Origin: an uncultured Tenacibaculum sp. | GTDB taxonomy: Bacteria; Bacteroidota; Bacteroidia; Flavobacteriales; Flavobacteriaceae | Length of the DNA stretch: 64,000 nt | Assembly (NCBI GenBank): GCA_947498055.1 | Contig: CANMJA010000016.1 | Span: 30,534 to 94,533 of the forward strand | Direction: 5' to 3' | Part shown: positions 44,340 to 53,714 of the stretch, piece by piece | Numbering within the stretch: the first letter of the stretch is position 1 | Layout of the letters: each line of letters begins with the position of its first letter | Made by a program: the position numbers and the translations under genes | Notes under the pieces: model-generated | The model's database searches: none | Told to the model about the DNA's origin: nothing | Seen by the model: the letters and a program-made list of their open reading frames with translations, nothing else

Positions 44340-45755
44340 ATGACTTCTTCAAAAGCAACTAAGATTAATTTATTAGATTTTAAAAGTATTCCTATTCGTA
44401 CCTTCTGGATTACTTCCATATCTTTTTTTATGTGCTTCTTTGCATGGTTCGGTATTGTTCCTTTTATGCCAGATGTTGTAAAAGACTTAGGGCTAACACC
44501 AGATCAAAAATGGAATTCAATAATTTTAGCTGTTTCAGGAACCGTTTTTGCTCGATTATTAATTGGTAAACTATGCGATAAATACGGGCCTAGGTTGTGT
44601 TATACTTGGTTGTTAATGCTAGGTGCCATTCCTGTAGTTTTATGTGGTTTGGTACAAACACCTATGCAATTTCTTATTTGTAGATTGTTTATTGGTTTTA
44701 TAGGAGCATCTTTTGTTATCACGCAGGTGCATACATCTTTAATGTTTGCCCCTAATATTGTAGGTACTGCTAATGCAACTTCTGCTGGTTGGGGAAATCT
44801 TGGAGGAGGAGCGAATCGTTTAGGAATGCCATTAATTGCTGCTTTGGTTATTAGTTTCGGAGTTGCAGAAGGGGAAGCATGGAGATATTCTATGATAGTT
44901 GCCGGAGCAATTTGTTTTTGTATGGGATTGGTATATTACTTTTTTACACAAGATACTCCAGAAGGAAATTTTAAAGAAATTAAAAAAATAAGTACTACCA
45001 CTGAAAATAAAAAAACAGAACAAGTTCCTTTTGTTACGGTACTTAAAGATTACAGAGTATGGATTCTTTTTTTCGTATATGCAGCTTGTTTTGGTATAGA
45101 GCTAACGGTGTATGGAACTATGGATGACTATCTTCAAAACACCTTTCAATTAGAAAGAGTTACAGCAGGTAATATTGTATTATCTTTTGCTTTAATGAAT
45201 ATTTTTGCCCGTACATTAGGAGGGTTTTTCGGAGATAAATTTGGTAAATTAAAAGGTTTAAGAGGTCGTGTGCTGTTTTTAACATTTATGTTAGTAACCC
45301 AAGGCATTGTTTTAACCATATTTTCTAGTGCTACGAGTATAGTTTTTGGAATTGTGTTTTTAATCATGTTTAGTTTAAGTGTGCAAATGGCAGAAGGGGC
45401 TACTTTTTCTGTGGTACCATTTATAAATAAAAAAGCAATAGGAGCAATTTCTGGTATTGTAGGTGCAGGTGGTAACGTAGGAGCTTTTTTAGCTGCTTTA
45501 TTGCTTAAATACAAATCGGCAACAGCAGAAAAAATGGCTATTGCTGCAAATCAAGGATTAGAACAAGAGGTAATTACGAATGCACAAGCAACAGCTTCTT
45601 CTTTAGCAGTTTCGAGTGGTTATTTTCAAATAGGACTTATTGTTATTTTTATTGGAGGGCTTTCCTTACTTATCAAATTTTCAACTAAAGATGAAATGGC
45701 AGAAAAAAACGCATCTAATGATATATTAGACACCTTAGAACCTGTTATAGTATAA
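44340..45755 (+). CDS. narK: Nitrate/nitrite transporter, MFS (NarK/NasA type)
   Basis: A 12-helix major facilitator of 471 residues in the inner membrane. The nitrate-signature regions are recognisable: helix 5 GWGNLGGGANRLGMPL and helix 11 SGIVGAGGNVGAFLAALLL. The N-terminal SFFMCFFAWFGIVPFMPD is also typical of the nitrate/nitrite porter family. It gives a second uptake route beside the ABC system at 54.7-58.9 kb. It is preceded by a phased operator array and followed by a stem-loop. Confidence 0.93.
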   Translation: MTSSKATKINLLDFKSIPIRTFWITSISFFMCFFAWFGIVPFMPDVVKDLGLTPDQKWNSIILAVSGTVFARLLIGKLCDKYGPRLCYTWLLMLGAIPVVLCGLVQTPMQFLICRLFIGFIGASFVITQVHTSLMFAPNIVGTANATSAGWGNLGGGANRLGMPLIAALVISFGVAEGEAWRYSMIVAGAICFCMGLVYYFFTQDTPEGNFKEIKKISTTTENKKTEQVPFVTVLKDYRVWILFFVYAACFGIELTVYGTMDDYLQNTFQLERVTAGNIVLSFALMNIFARTLGGFFGDKFGKLKGLRGRVLFLTFMLVTQGIVLTIFSSATSIVFGIVFLIMFSLSVQMAEGATFSVVPFINKKAIGAISGIVGAGGNVGAFLAALLLKYKSATAEKMAIAANQGLEQEVITNAQATASSLAVSSGYFQIGLIVIFIGGLSLLIKFSTKDEMAEKNASNDILDTLEPVIV

Positions 45756-45777
45756 AAGTTAATTTCTAATAATAATT

Positions 45778-45798
45778 ATCACTCTAATTTAGTGATAG
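45778..45798 (+). terminator. Stem-loop after narK
   Basis: TATCACT/AGTGATA stem of 7 bp with a 7-base loop. There is no clean T-run, so it may be a weak terminator or an mRNA-stabilising hairpin. Confidence 0.4.
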
Positions 45799-45859
45799 AA
45801 TCTTTAAAATTTACTAGATTCATATAATTATTAGTAGTTTATCAAATAAATTTATTTAA

Positions 45860-45876
45860 TACTTAAATGATACTTA
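45860..45876 (+). promoter_or_regulatory. Two direct TACTTA hexamers before the nitrate reductase gene
   Basis: TACTTA at 45860-45865 and again at 45871-45876, 11 bp apart, in the leader just before the start at 45881. They share sequence and helical phase with the narK array but do not form the palindrome. Confidence 0.4.
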
Positions 45877-45880
45877 AAAT

Positions 45881-48800
45881 ATGTTTAAAAACGAAGTAAA
45901 AACTACTTGTTCTTATTGTGGTGTAGGTTGTGGTATCATTGTAAAAAAAGATAATAACAATAAAGTTTTTGTAGAAGGAGATAAAGACCATCCTGTTAAT
46001 AAAGGAATGTTGTGCTCTAAAGGAATGAATCTTCATTATGTTGCAAATAATACTTCTGATAGGCTATTATATCCTGAAATGCGATGGAGTAGATCGCATC
46101 CAAGAGAAAGAGTATCTTGGGAAGACGCACTAGATAGAGCTAGTAGTGTTTTTAAATCTATTATTAAAAAGTATGGACCAGATAGTGTTGGTTTTTATGT
46201 TTCTGGTCAATGTTTAACAGAAGAATACTATATAGCTAATAAGTTAACCAAAGGCTTTTTAGGAACCAATAATATAGATACAAATTCTAGGTTATGTATG
46301 AGTTCTGCGGTTGTTGGTTATAAAAAAACTTTTGGAGAGGATAGTGTGCCTATTTCTTATGAAGATATTGAATTAGCAGATTGTTTTTTAATTACAGGAG
46401 CAAACCCAGCTTGGTGTCATCCTATTCTTTTTAGAAGAATAGAGAAACATAAAGAAGAAAATCCGAATGTAAAAATCATTGTCATAGATCCAAGGAAAAC
46501 AGATTCTGCAAATTTTGCAGATTTGCATTTACAGCTAATTCCTGGAACAGATATAATTCTTTATAATGCTATAGCAAGACGTATTTTAGAGTTAGGTTTA
46601 ATAGATAAAAACTTTATAAAAAACAATACAGAAGGCTACGAAAAATACAAAGAACAAATACTTTCTTTATCTCTAAAAAAAGCATCTACCTTATGTGGTG
46701 TTTCTGTGAGTGATATAAAAGAAGCTGCTAAATATATAGGAAAATCTAATGGATTTATAAGTATGTGGGCTATGGGACTTAATCAAAGTTCTATTGGAAC
46801 CAACAAAAACTTTGCTCTTTTAAATCTTTCGTTAATTACAGGACAAGTAGGTAAACCAGGATCTGGACCATTTTCTTTAACAGGACAACCAAATGCAATG
46901 GGTGGTAGAGAAGTAGGAGGAATGGCGAATCTTTTAGCTGTACATAAAAATTTATTTAATGAAGAAGACAGAAGAGATGTTGCACAGTTTTGGGGAGTAG
47001 AAAAAATTTCTGACAGAGCAGGATATACAGCCACAGAAATGTTTGAAGCTTTAGAAACGGGGAAACTAAAAGCAGTTTGGATTATTTGTACCAATCCGTT
47101 AGTTAGCATGCCTAATTTACATAAAGTAGAAAAGGCTATGAAAAACGCAAAATTTGTAGTAGTACAAGATATTTCTAATAAATCGGATACAGTTGCATAT
47201 GCAGATTTAGTACTTCCTGCTGCTGGATGGTTAGAGAAAGAAGGTACTATGACCAATTCTGAGCGTCGTATTTCTTATTTACCAAAAGAAATAAATCCTC
47301 CAGGAGAAGCAAAACCTGATGTGGAGATTTTATGTGAATTTGCACAAAAAATGGGCTTTAGAGGTTTTAATTATACAAATACAGAAGAAATTTATAACGA
47401 ATATTGTTCGATGACTAAAGGAACAAATATTGATATTTCCTTTTTAAATTATGATCGATTAAAGAATGAAGGTACCTTTCAATGGCCTGTTTCAGAATAT
47501 AGACATGCAGGAACTCCAAGGTTATTTGAAGATAAAAAATTTTACACGCCTTCACAAAAAGCAATATTTAATATTCCAGATACGATTCTTAGCAATGCAC
47601 TTGTAAAAAACGAACTTTTTCCAATGATTCTTACTACTGGTAGAGTTCGAGATCAATGGCATACCATGACGAAAACAGGTAAAGTATCTAGATTAAAAGC
47701 ACATTACCCGAAACCTGTATTAGAAATTAATACCGTAGATGCTTATTTAAATAAAATAAAGAATGATGATATTGTAGAAGTAAAAAGTGAAAATGGCGTA
47801 GTTAGGGTACGAGCAAATGTAACAGATAACGTAAGAGAAGGGGTTGTTTTTTTACCAATGCACTGGGGAAAACAATTAAAAAATGATTTAAACAGAGCAA
47901 ACAATTTAACAAACACTATTGTAGATCCTATATCTAAAGAACCTGATTTTAAATTTACTTATGTTTCTGTTAAAAAATACAAAAAACCTATTGAAAAAAT
48001 TGTTATGGTTGGTGCAGGTGCAGCTTCTTTCAGATTTATTCAGAATTATAGAGAAAAAAACCAACAAGATGAAATCCATGTATTCTCCAAAGAATCTAAC
48101 TTATTTTATAATCGAGTACTTTTACCAGAATACATTACAGAAGAATTAACTTGGGAACAGTTATTAAAAATAAAAGAAAAGGCTCTTAAAGAGTTAAATA
48201 TTGTAGTACACTCTGAAACATTAATATCTAAAATAGATAAAGAAAAGAAAATAGTTATAGATAGTAATGCAAAAACACATACTTACGATAAACTTATTAT
48301 AGCAACAGGAAGTAGAGCATTTATACCTAAAGATGTTCAAATTGATTTACCTGGAAGATTCACTATGCGTAATAAGGTAGATGCAGATAACTTTAAATTA
48401 CATTTAGATGCCACAAATTTAAAACCAGAAGAGCAACATGTTGTGATTGTTGGTGGAGGCTTGTTAGGTTTAGAAATGGCTGCAGCTTTAAAGCATCAGA
48501 ATGTTAAAATAACTATTGTACAAAGAGCATCTAGATTAATGGAACGCCAATTAGATAAGGTTTCTAGTAAATTACTAGCTTTAGATGTAAAAGAAAGAGG
48601 AATTCAAATTTATTTTGATAATGAGGTGAGTACTGTTTTTGATGATTTAGATTCAAAAACATTAAATATAAACTTAAAAAGTGGTAAACTAATTACAGCA
48701 CATGCTATTATTTATGCAATAGGAACCATTCCTAATATAGAAATAGCCAAACAAAATGGTATTATATGTGGTAGTGGGGTAAAAGTTAACCAACATTTAC

Positions 48801-49390
48801 AAACTTCTGATCCTAATATTTTTGCTATTGGAGAAATAGCAGAATACAATAATCAATTATTCGGAATAACTTCTGCAGCAGAGGAGCAAGCTGGTATTTT
48901 AGCAAGCTATATAGAAGGAGACATAAGTAGTAGTTATAACGGCTCTGTGCTTATGAATATTTTAAAATTTAATGATTTAAATTTATGTAGTATTGGTGAA
49001 ATAAATGTTCCTGATAATGATGATAGTTATGAAGAAGTAGTTTTTACAGATATTTCTAAACGATATTACAAAAAATGTATTGTTAAAGATGATTTGCTAG
49101 TAGGAGCAGTTTTAATGGGCGATAAAAGTGAATTTGCTGAATTTAAAACCATGATAGAAGGCAAGGTAGAAATGTCGGACAAAAGGAATACATTACTACG
49201 AGGTTCTTCTAACAATAAGCCTATAATAGGAAAATTAGTTTGTTCTTGTAGCCAGGTAGGAGAAGGAAATATTGAAGAAGCTATTAAAAATGGATGTACC
49301 AACTTTACAGAATTATGCAATTTAACAGGTGCTGGCTTAGGTTGTGGTAGTTGTAAAACTCAAGTAAGAGAAATTCTTTTTAAAGTTTAA
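45881..49390 (+). CDS. nasA: Assimilatory nitrate reductase fused to flavin and [2Fe-2S] electron-input domains
   Basis: A cytoplasmic enzyme of 1169 residues reducing nitrate to nitrite. Residues 1-700 are a Mo-bisPGD reductase: [4Fe-4S] ligands Cys10, Cys13, Cys17 and Cys45, probable Mo ligand Cys139 (NSRLCMSS), and the dinucleotide-binding region at about 590-690 (TGRVRDQWHTMTKTGK). Residues about 705-1090 are a NirB/NasB-like FAD-NAD oxidoreductase (IVMVGAGAASF, VVIVGGGLLGLEM). The end, about 1115-1169, is a BFD-type [2Fe-2S] domain (CSCSQVGEGN...GLGCGSC). One chain could thus pass electrons from NAD(P)H to molybdenum, replacing the separate NasB/NasC proteins. Confidence 0.92.
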   Translation: MFKNEVKTTCSYCGVGCGIIVKKDNNNKVFVEGDKDHPVNKGMLCSKGMNLHYVANNTSDRLLYPEMRWSRSHPRERVSWEDALDRASSVFKSIIKKYGPDSVGFYVSGQCLTEEYYIANKLTKGFLGTNNIDTNSRLCMSSAVVGYKKTFGEDSVPISYEDIELADCFLITGANPAWCHPILFRRIEKHKEENPNVKIIVIDPRKTDSANFADLHLQLIPGTDIILYNAIARRILELGLIDKNFIKNNTEGYEKYKEQILSLSLKKASTLCGVSVSDIKEAAKYIGKSNGFISMWAMGLNQSSIGTNKNFALLNLSLITGQVGKPGSGPFSLTGQPNAMGGREVGGMANLLAVHKNLFNEEDRRDVAQFWGVEKISDRAGYTATEMFEALETGKLKAVWIICTNPLVSMPNLHKVEKAMKNAKFVVVQDISNKSDTVAYADLVLPAAGWLEKEGTMTNSERRISYLPKEINPPGEAKPDVEILCEFAQKMGFRGFNYTNTEEIYNEYCSMTKGTNIDISFLNYDRLKNEGTFQWPVSEYRHAGTPRLFEDKKFYTPSQKAIFNIPDTILSNALVKNELFPMILTTGRVRDQWHTMTKTGKVSRLKAHYPKPVLEINTVDAYLNKIKNDDIVEVKSENGVVRVRANVTDNVREGVVFLPMHWGKQLKNDLNRANNLTNTIVDPISKEPDFKFTYVSVKKYKKPIEKIVMVGAGAASFRFIQNYREKNQQDEIHVFSKESNLFYNRVLLPEYITEELTWEQLLKIKEKALKELNIVVHSETLISKIDKEKKIVIDSNAKTHTYDKLIIATGSRAFIPKDVQIDLPGRFTMRNKVDADNFKLHLDATNLKPEEQHVVIVGGGLLGLEMAAALKHQNVKITIVQRASRLMERQLDKVSSKLLALDVKERGIQIYFDNEVSTVFDDLDSKTLNINLKSGKLITAHAIIYAIGTIPNIEIAKQNGIICGSGVKVNQHLQTSDPNIFAIGEIAEYNNQLFGITSAAEEQAGILASYIEGDISSSYNGSVLMNILKFNDLNLCSIGEINVPDNDDSYEEVVFTDISKRYYKKCIVKDDLLVGAVLMGDKSEFAEFKTMIEGKVEMSDKRNTLLRGSSNNKPIIGKLVCSCSQVGEGNIEEAIKNGCTNFTELCNLTGAGLGCGSCKTQVREILFKV

Positions 49391-49403
49391 AAACGAACTA
49401 GAT

Positions 49404-50834
49404 ATGAACAACTTAAGTAGATTGATAGTAAATGGTGGTGTTTTATCTCCTGGAGAATTAAAGTACATTTGTGAATCCGCAGAAAGTTTAGGGTTAAAAA
49501 CAATATCTTTTGGATCTAGACAAGATATTTTGTTTCCTACGCTTATAGATGCATCAAGAATTAAAGATTTTGACAAACTTCATATTATTCAACCAGAAAG
49601 TCATGATGGAGAAAATATAATATCTTCTTATGTTTCTACAGATATTTTTCCTACCACATCATGGCTTACCAGCGATCGTTACTTATATATTTTAGAGCAA
49701 TTTAGACAACAACCTAAATTAAAAGTAAATATTTCAGATCCCAAACAACGATTAGTTCCATTATTTACAGGTCATATAAATTTTATTGCTTCGGAACATG
49801 AAGATTATTGGTATTTGTATATAAGATTACCAGAATGGGAAAAAATGATCGTATACCCAGCTCTTATTTATAGTTGGGATATTGATAAAATAGTAGGGGC
49901 TATTGAAGCTATTTTGCAAGAAGAACCAGAATCTATAGATATGATTTTTGAGTTGGTTAATGATGCAATTAGTACAAATAATAGAACAATAGATAAACTA
50001 TTAGAAGTACCTTTTTATCCTTTTCCTTATTATGAAGGAATGAATAGGATAGGAGTAGATAAATACTGGCTTGGCTTGTATTGGAGAAATAATAAATATG
50101 ATCTTAATTTTTTAAAAGCTATGTGCGATCTCTGCGCAGAAGCTAAAATTGGAAAAATATCTATTACACCATGGAAATCGTTTATTATTAAAGGAATTCC
50201 TGTAAAAGCAAAACTACAATGGGAAAAGTTTTTAGGGAAAAACGGAATTAATGTTCGTCATTCTATGCTAGAACTTAACTGGCATTTACCTGTAGCTAAT
50301 AAAGAAGCACTTAAATTAAAAAAGTATTTAGTTAAAAACTTTGATAAAAATGATATAAGTACTTATGGATTAACTTTTGGAATTACAGATCATCACAGAA
50401 AAGCCTATTATTTTACCTCTATAGTAATTGAAAAAGTACAGAAACCAGAAGCTTTAAAAGAAATAGGAATTAAGGAAACGTATAATCTTTTGTATGCTAA
50501 AAATTTCGATCCAAATACAAGGAAATATATTTCTTATGTACAAAATGTTGATAAAACAGAACTTCCAAATTTATTAATGGAATTAAGTCAAATGTATTTT
50601 AATGATTTAGGAACTAAAAAAGAGGTAGATACAAGTTCTAAAGAATCGAAACATACTGTAAAAAAAGAAGTGTATCAGTGTAAAGAATGTTTAACTATTT
50701 ACAATCATGTGTATGGAGATATTACTCAAAATATAGCACCAAATACTACTTTTGAAAGTCTTCCTGATAGCTATGTTTGCTCACTTTGTGAAGCTCCTAA
50801 AACAAGTTTTGAGAAAAAAGTTCGAACTCAATAA
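49404..50834 (+). CDS. Sulfite/nitrite-reductase-like protein fused to rubredoxin
   Basis: A protein of 476 residues. The N-terminus (NGGVLSPGELKYICESAESLGLKTISFGSRQDI) resembles the ferredoxin-like half-domain of nitrite/sulfite reductases, and a second such half may lie near 225-300. The four Cys of the siroheme-[4Fe-4S] site are missing, so it should not reduce nitrite itself. The last 60 residues are a rubredoxin with both knuckles (CKECLTIYNHVYG and CSLCEAPKTSF). It starts 13 bases after the nitrate reductase, so an electron-transfer or assembly role with that enzyme is likely but unproven. Confidence 0.72.
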   Translation: MNNLSRLIVNGGVLSPGELKYICESAESLGLKTISFGSRQDILFPTLIDASRIKDFDKLHIIQPESHDGENIISSYVSTDIFPTTSWLTSDRYLYILEQFRQQPKLKVNISDPKQRLVPLFTGHINFIASEHEDYWYLYIRLPEWEKMIVYPALIYSWDIDKIVGAIEAILQEEPESIDMIFELVNDAISTNNRTIDKLLEVPFYPFPYYEGMNRIGVDKYWLGLYWRNNKYDLNFLKAMCDLCAEAKIGKISITPWKSFIIKGIPVKAKLQWEKFLGKNGINVRHSMLELNWHLPVANKEALKLKKYLVKNFDKNDISTYGLTFGITDHHRKAYYFTSIVIEKVQKPEALKEIGIKETYNLLYAKNFDPNTRKYISYVQNVDKTELPNLLMELSQMYFNDLGTKKEVDTSSKESKHTVKKEVYQCKECLTIYNHVYGDITQNIAPNTTFESLPDSYVCSLCEAPKTSFEKKVRTQ

Positions 50835-51739
50835 CTTCTTTTTAACATTTTAAAAGCATTTAAAACAGCAGGAAATATAGCATCCATAGATTCTTTTGCA
50901 CCATTAGTAGAACCAGGTATAGCCAAAATTAATGTGTTTTCTATAGTTCCTGCAACGCTTCTAGATAGCATAGAATAAGGGGTTCTATCTTGACCGTAAT
51001 TGCGTATAGTTTCTTCTATTCCTGGAATTCTCCTATCTAACAATGGCAATATAGCATCAGGAGTGACATCGCTAACCGATAATCCAGTACCACCAGTAAA
51101 AATAATTAGATCCATATTTTCCTGTTGATATTTTAGAGTCTTTTCTTGTATAAGCTCTTTTTCATCAGGAATAAGAATATAATCTATAATTTGAACTTCG
51201 CATTCGTTTAGCTTTTCTACTACTGCTTTTCCTGCCTTATCTTCTTTTTTTCCTGCAAAAATAGTATCCGAACACACTATTACCGCAGCTTTTAAATCTT
51301 TCTTAAAACGGTTTTTAAAGTGATGTTTCTTCTCTTTTTTTTCTATTAATTTAATGTTTTTAATTTCAATTCCTTTATCTATTGGCTTTAACATATCATA
51401 CATGTTAAGAGCAACGATACTAGCTCCGTGCATTGCTGCAATTTCTACTCCAGTTTTATAAATAGTTTTTACCGTTAAGAGAATTTTAATTTCTAGTTCA
51501 TGAATTTCATACGTTATTTCAGTAAATTCAATAGGCAACGAATAACTATTAGGAAATATGAAAGGTGTTTTTTTAACTCCTAATAAACCAGCGGCTTTAC
51601 TCATAGCAAATACATTTCCTTTTGGAACTTCATCATTCTGTATAGCTTTAATTGTTTTTAAGTTGCTAACTTTTATCATAGCTTTTGCAGTAGCTACTTT
51701 TAAAGAAGGGTTTTTATTAGTAATATCTACCATAACCAA
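50828..51739 (-). CDS. moaCB: MoaC-MoaB/MogA fusion, molybdopterin biosynthesis
   Basis: A fusion of 303 residues. The N-terminal part (about 1-145) follows MoaC, which with MoaA makes cyclic pyranopterin phosphate. The C-terminal part (about 150-303) is MoaB/MogA, which adenylates molybdopterin (FTGGTGLSVSDVTPDAI). In the MoaC part Lys40, Asp115 and Lys118 are kept. The usual CHP site is Ser65-Tyr66-Ser67, the second Glu of VEMEA is Ala101, and the SGGKSG loop is replaced by KKEKKHH, so activity is doubtful. Starts may be at Met1 or Met3. It overlaps the convergent rubredoxin gene by 7 bases. Confidence 0.82.
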   Translation of the reverse strand: MVMVDITNKNPSLKVATAKAMIKVSNLKTIKAIQNDEVPKGNVFAMSKAAGLLGVKKTPFIFPNSYSLPIEFTEITYEIHELEIKILLTVKTIYKTGVEIAAMHGASIVALNMYDMLKPIDKGIEIKNIKLIEKKEKKHHFKNRFKKDLKAAVIVCSDTIFAGKKEDKAGKAVVEKLNECEVQIIDYILIPDEKELIQEKTLKYQQENMDLIIFTGGTGLSVSDVTPDAILPLLDRRIPGIEETIRNYGQDRTPYSMLSRSVAGTIENTLILAIPGSTNGAKESMDAIFPAVLNAFKMLKRSY

Positions 51740-51785
51740 CGGATACGTTTTTAGTTCTATGCCTTGTTTTAAAAGGATTATTTCG

Positions 51786-52358
51786 TTATAAATTTAAACG
51801 TTTATATTCTTCAGGAGTATTAATATTTCTGGTATAAATATCATCTTCAGCTTCTAAAATAATATTTTTAAGATTACATTGCTTAATAGCAAAATACATA
51901 CGTCTTTCTTGTTGTTGTAATAGTTTTAAAAAAACTTTTTCGCATTTCTTTTTGTATAAAGCAATAAGAGGCATAGCTTTCCCTTGACTAACTATTTGTA
52001 TGATATCAGTTGAAACATCTATACCGTTTAAAAGCTTTTTCAAAACTTTAGTATTAATTAAAGGAATATCGCAACTTAATACCAAATTGTATACTGTTTT
52101 AGAAGCTTTTAATCCGGAATAAACACCAGATAAAGGTCCTGCATTTTTTATTTCATCTTCAACACATTGTACTCCCAAGCGATTATAATCATTGTTATCT
52201 GACACTATAATGATTTCTCCTACCAACGATTCTAAAGCCTTAATAATACGATTTATAAACAACTCATTATGTAATGTTAAAAAGCCTTTATCTGTTCCCA
52301 TTCGAGAACTTTTACCTCCAGCAAGAATAATTCCTGTAACCTGTTTTTTAGTGATCAT
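51786..52358 (-). CDS. mobA: Molybdenum cofactor guanylyltransferase
   Basis: Adds GMP to Mo-molybdopterin, giving the guanine dinucleotide cofactor required by the nitrate reductase next door. The 190 residues have the nucleotidyltransferase start GIILAGGKSSRMGTDKG, NAGPLSGVYSGLKAS and the metal Asp in LSCDIPLI. Length fits MobA. It lies between moeA and moaCB on the same strand with gaps of 60 and 46 bases, so all three probably form one operon. Confidence 0.9.
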   Translation of the reverse strand: MITKKQVTGIILAGGKSSRMGTDKGFLTLHNELFINRIIKALESLVGEIIIVSDNNDYNRLGVQCVEDEIKNAGPLSGVYSGLKASKTVYNLVLSCDIPLINTKVLKKLLNGIDVSTDIIQIVSQGKAMPLIALYKKKCEKVFLKLLQQQERRMYFAIKQCNLKNIILEAEDDIYTRNINTPEEYKRLNL

Positions 52359-52418
52359 TTTTCAAAAAAATAGAAATTTTTATATTATTTACTTTGTATT
52401 AAAGTACTCTATTTATAT

Positions 52419-53597
52419 TTAAACGGGAAGTAAAATAACTTCTACAACATCATTTATACAAACTTCTTCTTTATTTTCTGGTACTAAAACTAAAGCATTA
52501 GAAAGTGCAAATGTTTTTAGCATAGCAGAACTTTGACCTTCTAAAATAGTCACTTTTCCATCTTCAAATATTGCTTTTAAAAATTGAGAAGTACCTTTTT
52601 TTCTTTTAAAAGTAGAATTAGACTTGGCATGTACCTTAGGAAGTGTTGTTATTTCTCGGTGCATCATTCTTTGTAAAGCAGTATACACATACATGTAAAA
52701 ACAAGTTAATGCAGCAGCAGGATTTCCTGGTAGAGCAAATATAATAGTCTCCTTTTTTTTTCCGAAGTATAAAGGTTTACCTGGTTTTTGCTTTACTTTA
52801 TAAAATAATTGATTTACTTCTAATGCTTTTAATGCTTTTCCTACAAAATCATAATCTCCGACAGAAATTCCACCAGAAATTATGATTAAATCTTTAGTGT
52901 TTATAAGTGTTTGTAAAGTAGTGTATGTTTTATCATAATCATCTTTTACGTTATGTATGGTAATATCATAAAACTTTAAACCATATAATGCATTTTGTAG
53001 CATTTTAGAATTACTTTCGTATATTTTTCCATATGTTAAAGGTTCATTCGCTTCTATTAATTCATTTCCGGTATTCACAATTGCTATAGATGGTTTTTTA
53101 TAAACAGGAACTTCTGTAATACCTAAACTACTTAAATACCCTATTGCAGCAGCAGTTAACTTGGTGTCTTTTTTTAAGGCTATATTTCCTTTTTCAATTT
53201 CTTCTCCTTTGAAACGAATGTTACGATTCATCTCTATGCCAGTAAGCAATCGAATACCTTCTTTTTCTATACTTACTTTTTCTTGAGGAATAACTGTATT
53301 CGCTGTATCGGGAACAGGAGCTCCAGTAAATATTCTCACTGCCTCTCCAACTTGTAAAATAGGCATGCTATTAGTACCCGCTTTAATTTCTTGTATTATT
53401 TTATAATGTACGTTTTTATGTAAATTTAAAGCATATCCATCCATAGCAGATTGATTAAAAGGAGGCATACTTATTGGGGAATAAATATCTTTATATAAAT
53501 GATAATTTCCAGATTTACTGATGGGTTTTACCACCTCTTTTAAAAGTGGTTTACAATTTTTTATAACTAAATCGATGGCCTGTTTAACAGAAATCAT
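52419..53597 (-). CDS. moeA: Molybdopterin molybdenumtransferase
   Basis: Inserts molybdate into adenylated molybdopterin. Of 392 residues, the N-terminal part contains PPFNQSAMDGYAL and IFTGAPVPDTANTVI, the central MoCF-binding domain has IVNTGNEL and IISGGISVGDYDF, and FALPGNPAAALTCFY is in the conserved helix. I use the ATG at 53597; an in-frame TTG 21 bases upstream overlaps a minus-strand -7 box (TATATTTG, 53623-53616) and is less likely. It is the first gene of moeA-mobA-moaCB and is divergent from the Crp/Fnr gene. Confidence 0.92.
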   Translation of the reverse strand: MISVKQAIDLVIKNCKPLLKEVVKPISKSGNYHLYKDIYSPISMPPFNQSAMDGYALNLHKNVHYKIIQEIKAGTNSMPILQVGEAVRIFTGAPVPDTANTVIPQEKVSIEKEGIRLLTGIEMNRNIRFKGEEIEKGNIALKKDTKLTAAAIGYLSSLGITEVPVYKKPSIAIVNTGNELIEANEPLTYGKIYESNSKMLQNALYGLKFYDITIHNVKDDYDKTYTTLQTLINTKDLIIISGGISVGDYDFVGKALKALEVNQLFYKVKQKPGKPLYFGKKKETIIFALPGNPAAALTCFYMYVYTALQRMMHREITTLPKVHAKSNSTFKRKKGTSQFLKAIFEDGKVTILEGQSSAMLKTFALSNALVLVPENKEEVCINDVVEVILLPV

Positions 53598-53653
53598 TTT
53601 ATTCTCATATTTCTTCAAATATAACGATAAATGAAGCTTAAAAAAGAATAAAC

Positions 53654-53696
53654 TACGTATTTGTATATAAAAAATACGTATTAATACTTATATTTG
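53654..53696 (+). promoter_or_regulatory. Operator and -7 box of the Crp/Fnr gene
   Basis: TACGTA-TTAA-TACTTA at 53675-53690 is a 6-4-6 palindrome with one asymmetric base. Its last two bases start the perfect -7 box TATATTTG (53689-53696), the same overlap as at narK. Another TACGTA lies 21 bp upstream, at 53654. This points to autoregulation and perhaps shared control of moeA. Confidence 0.65.
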
Positions 53697-53714
53697 TATG
53701 ATAACACATTAAAA

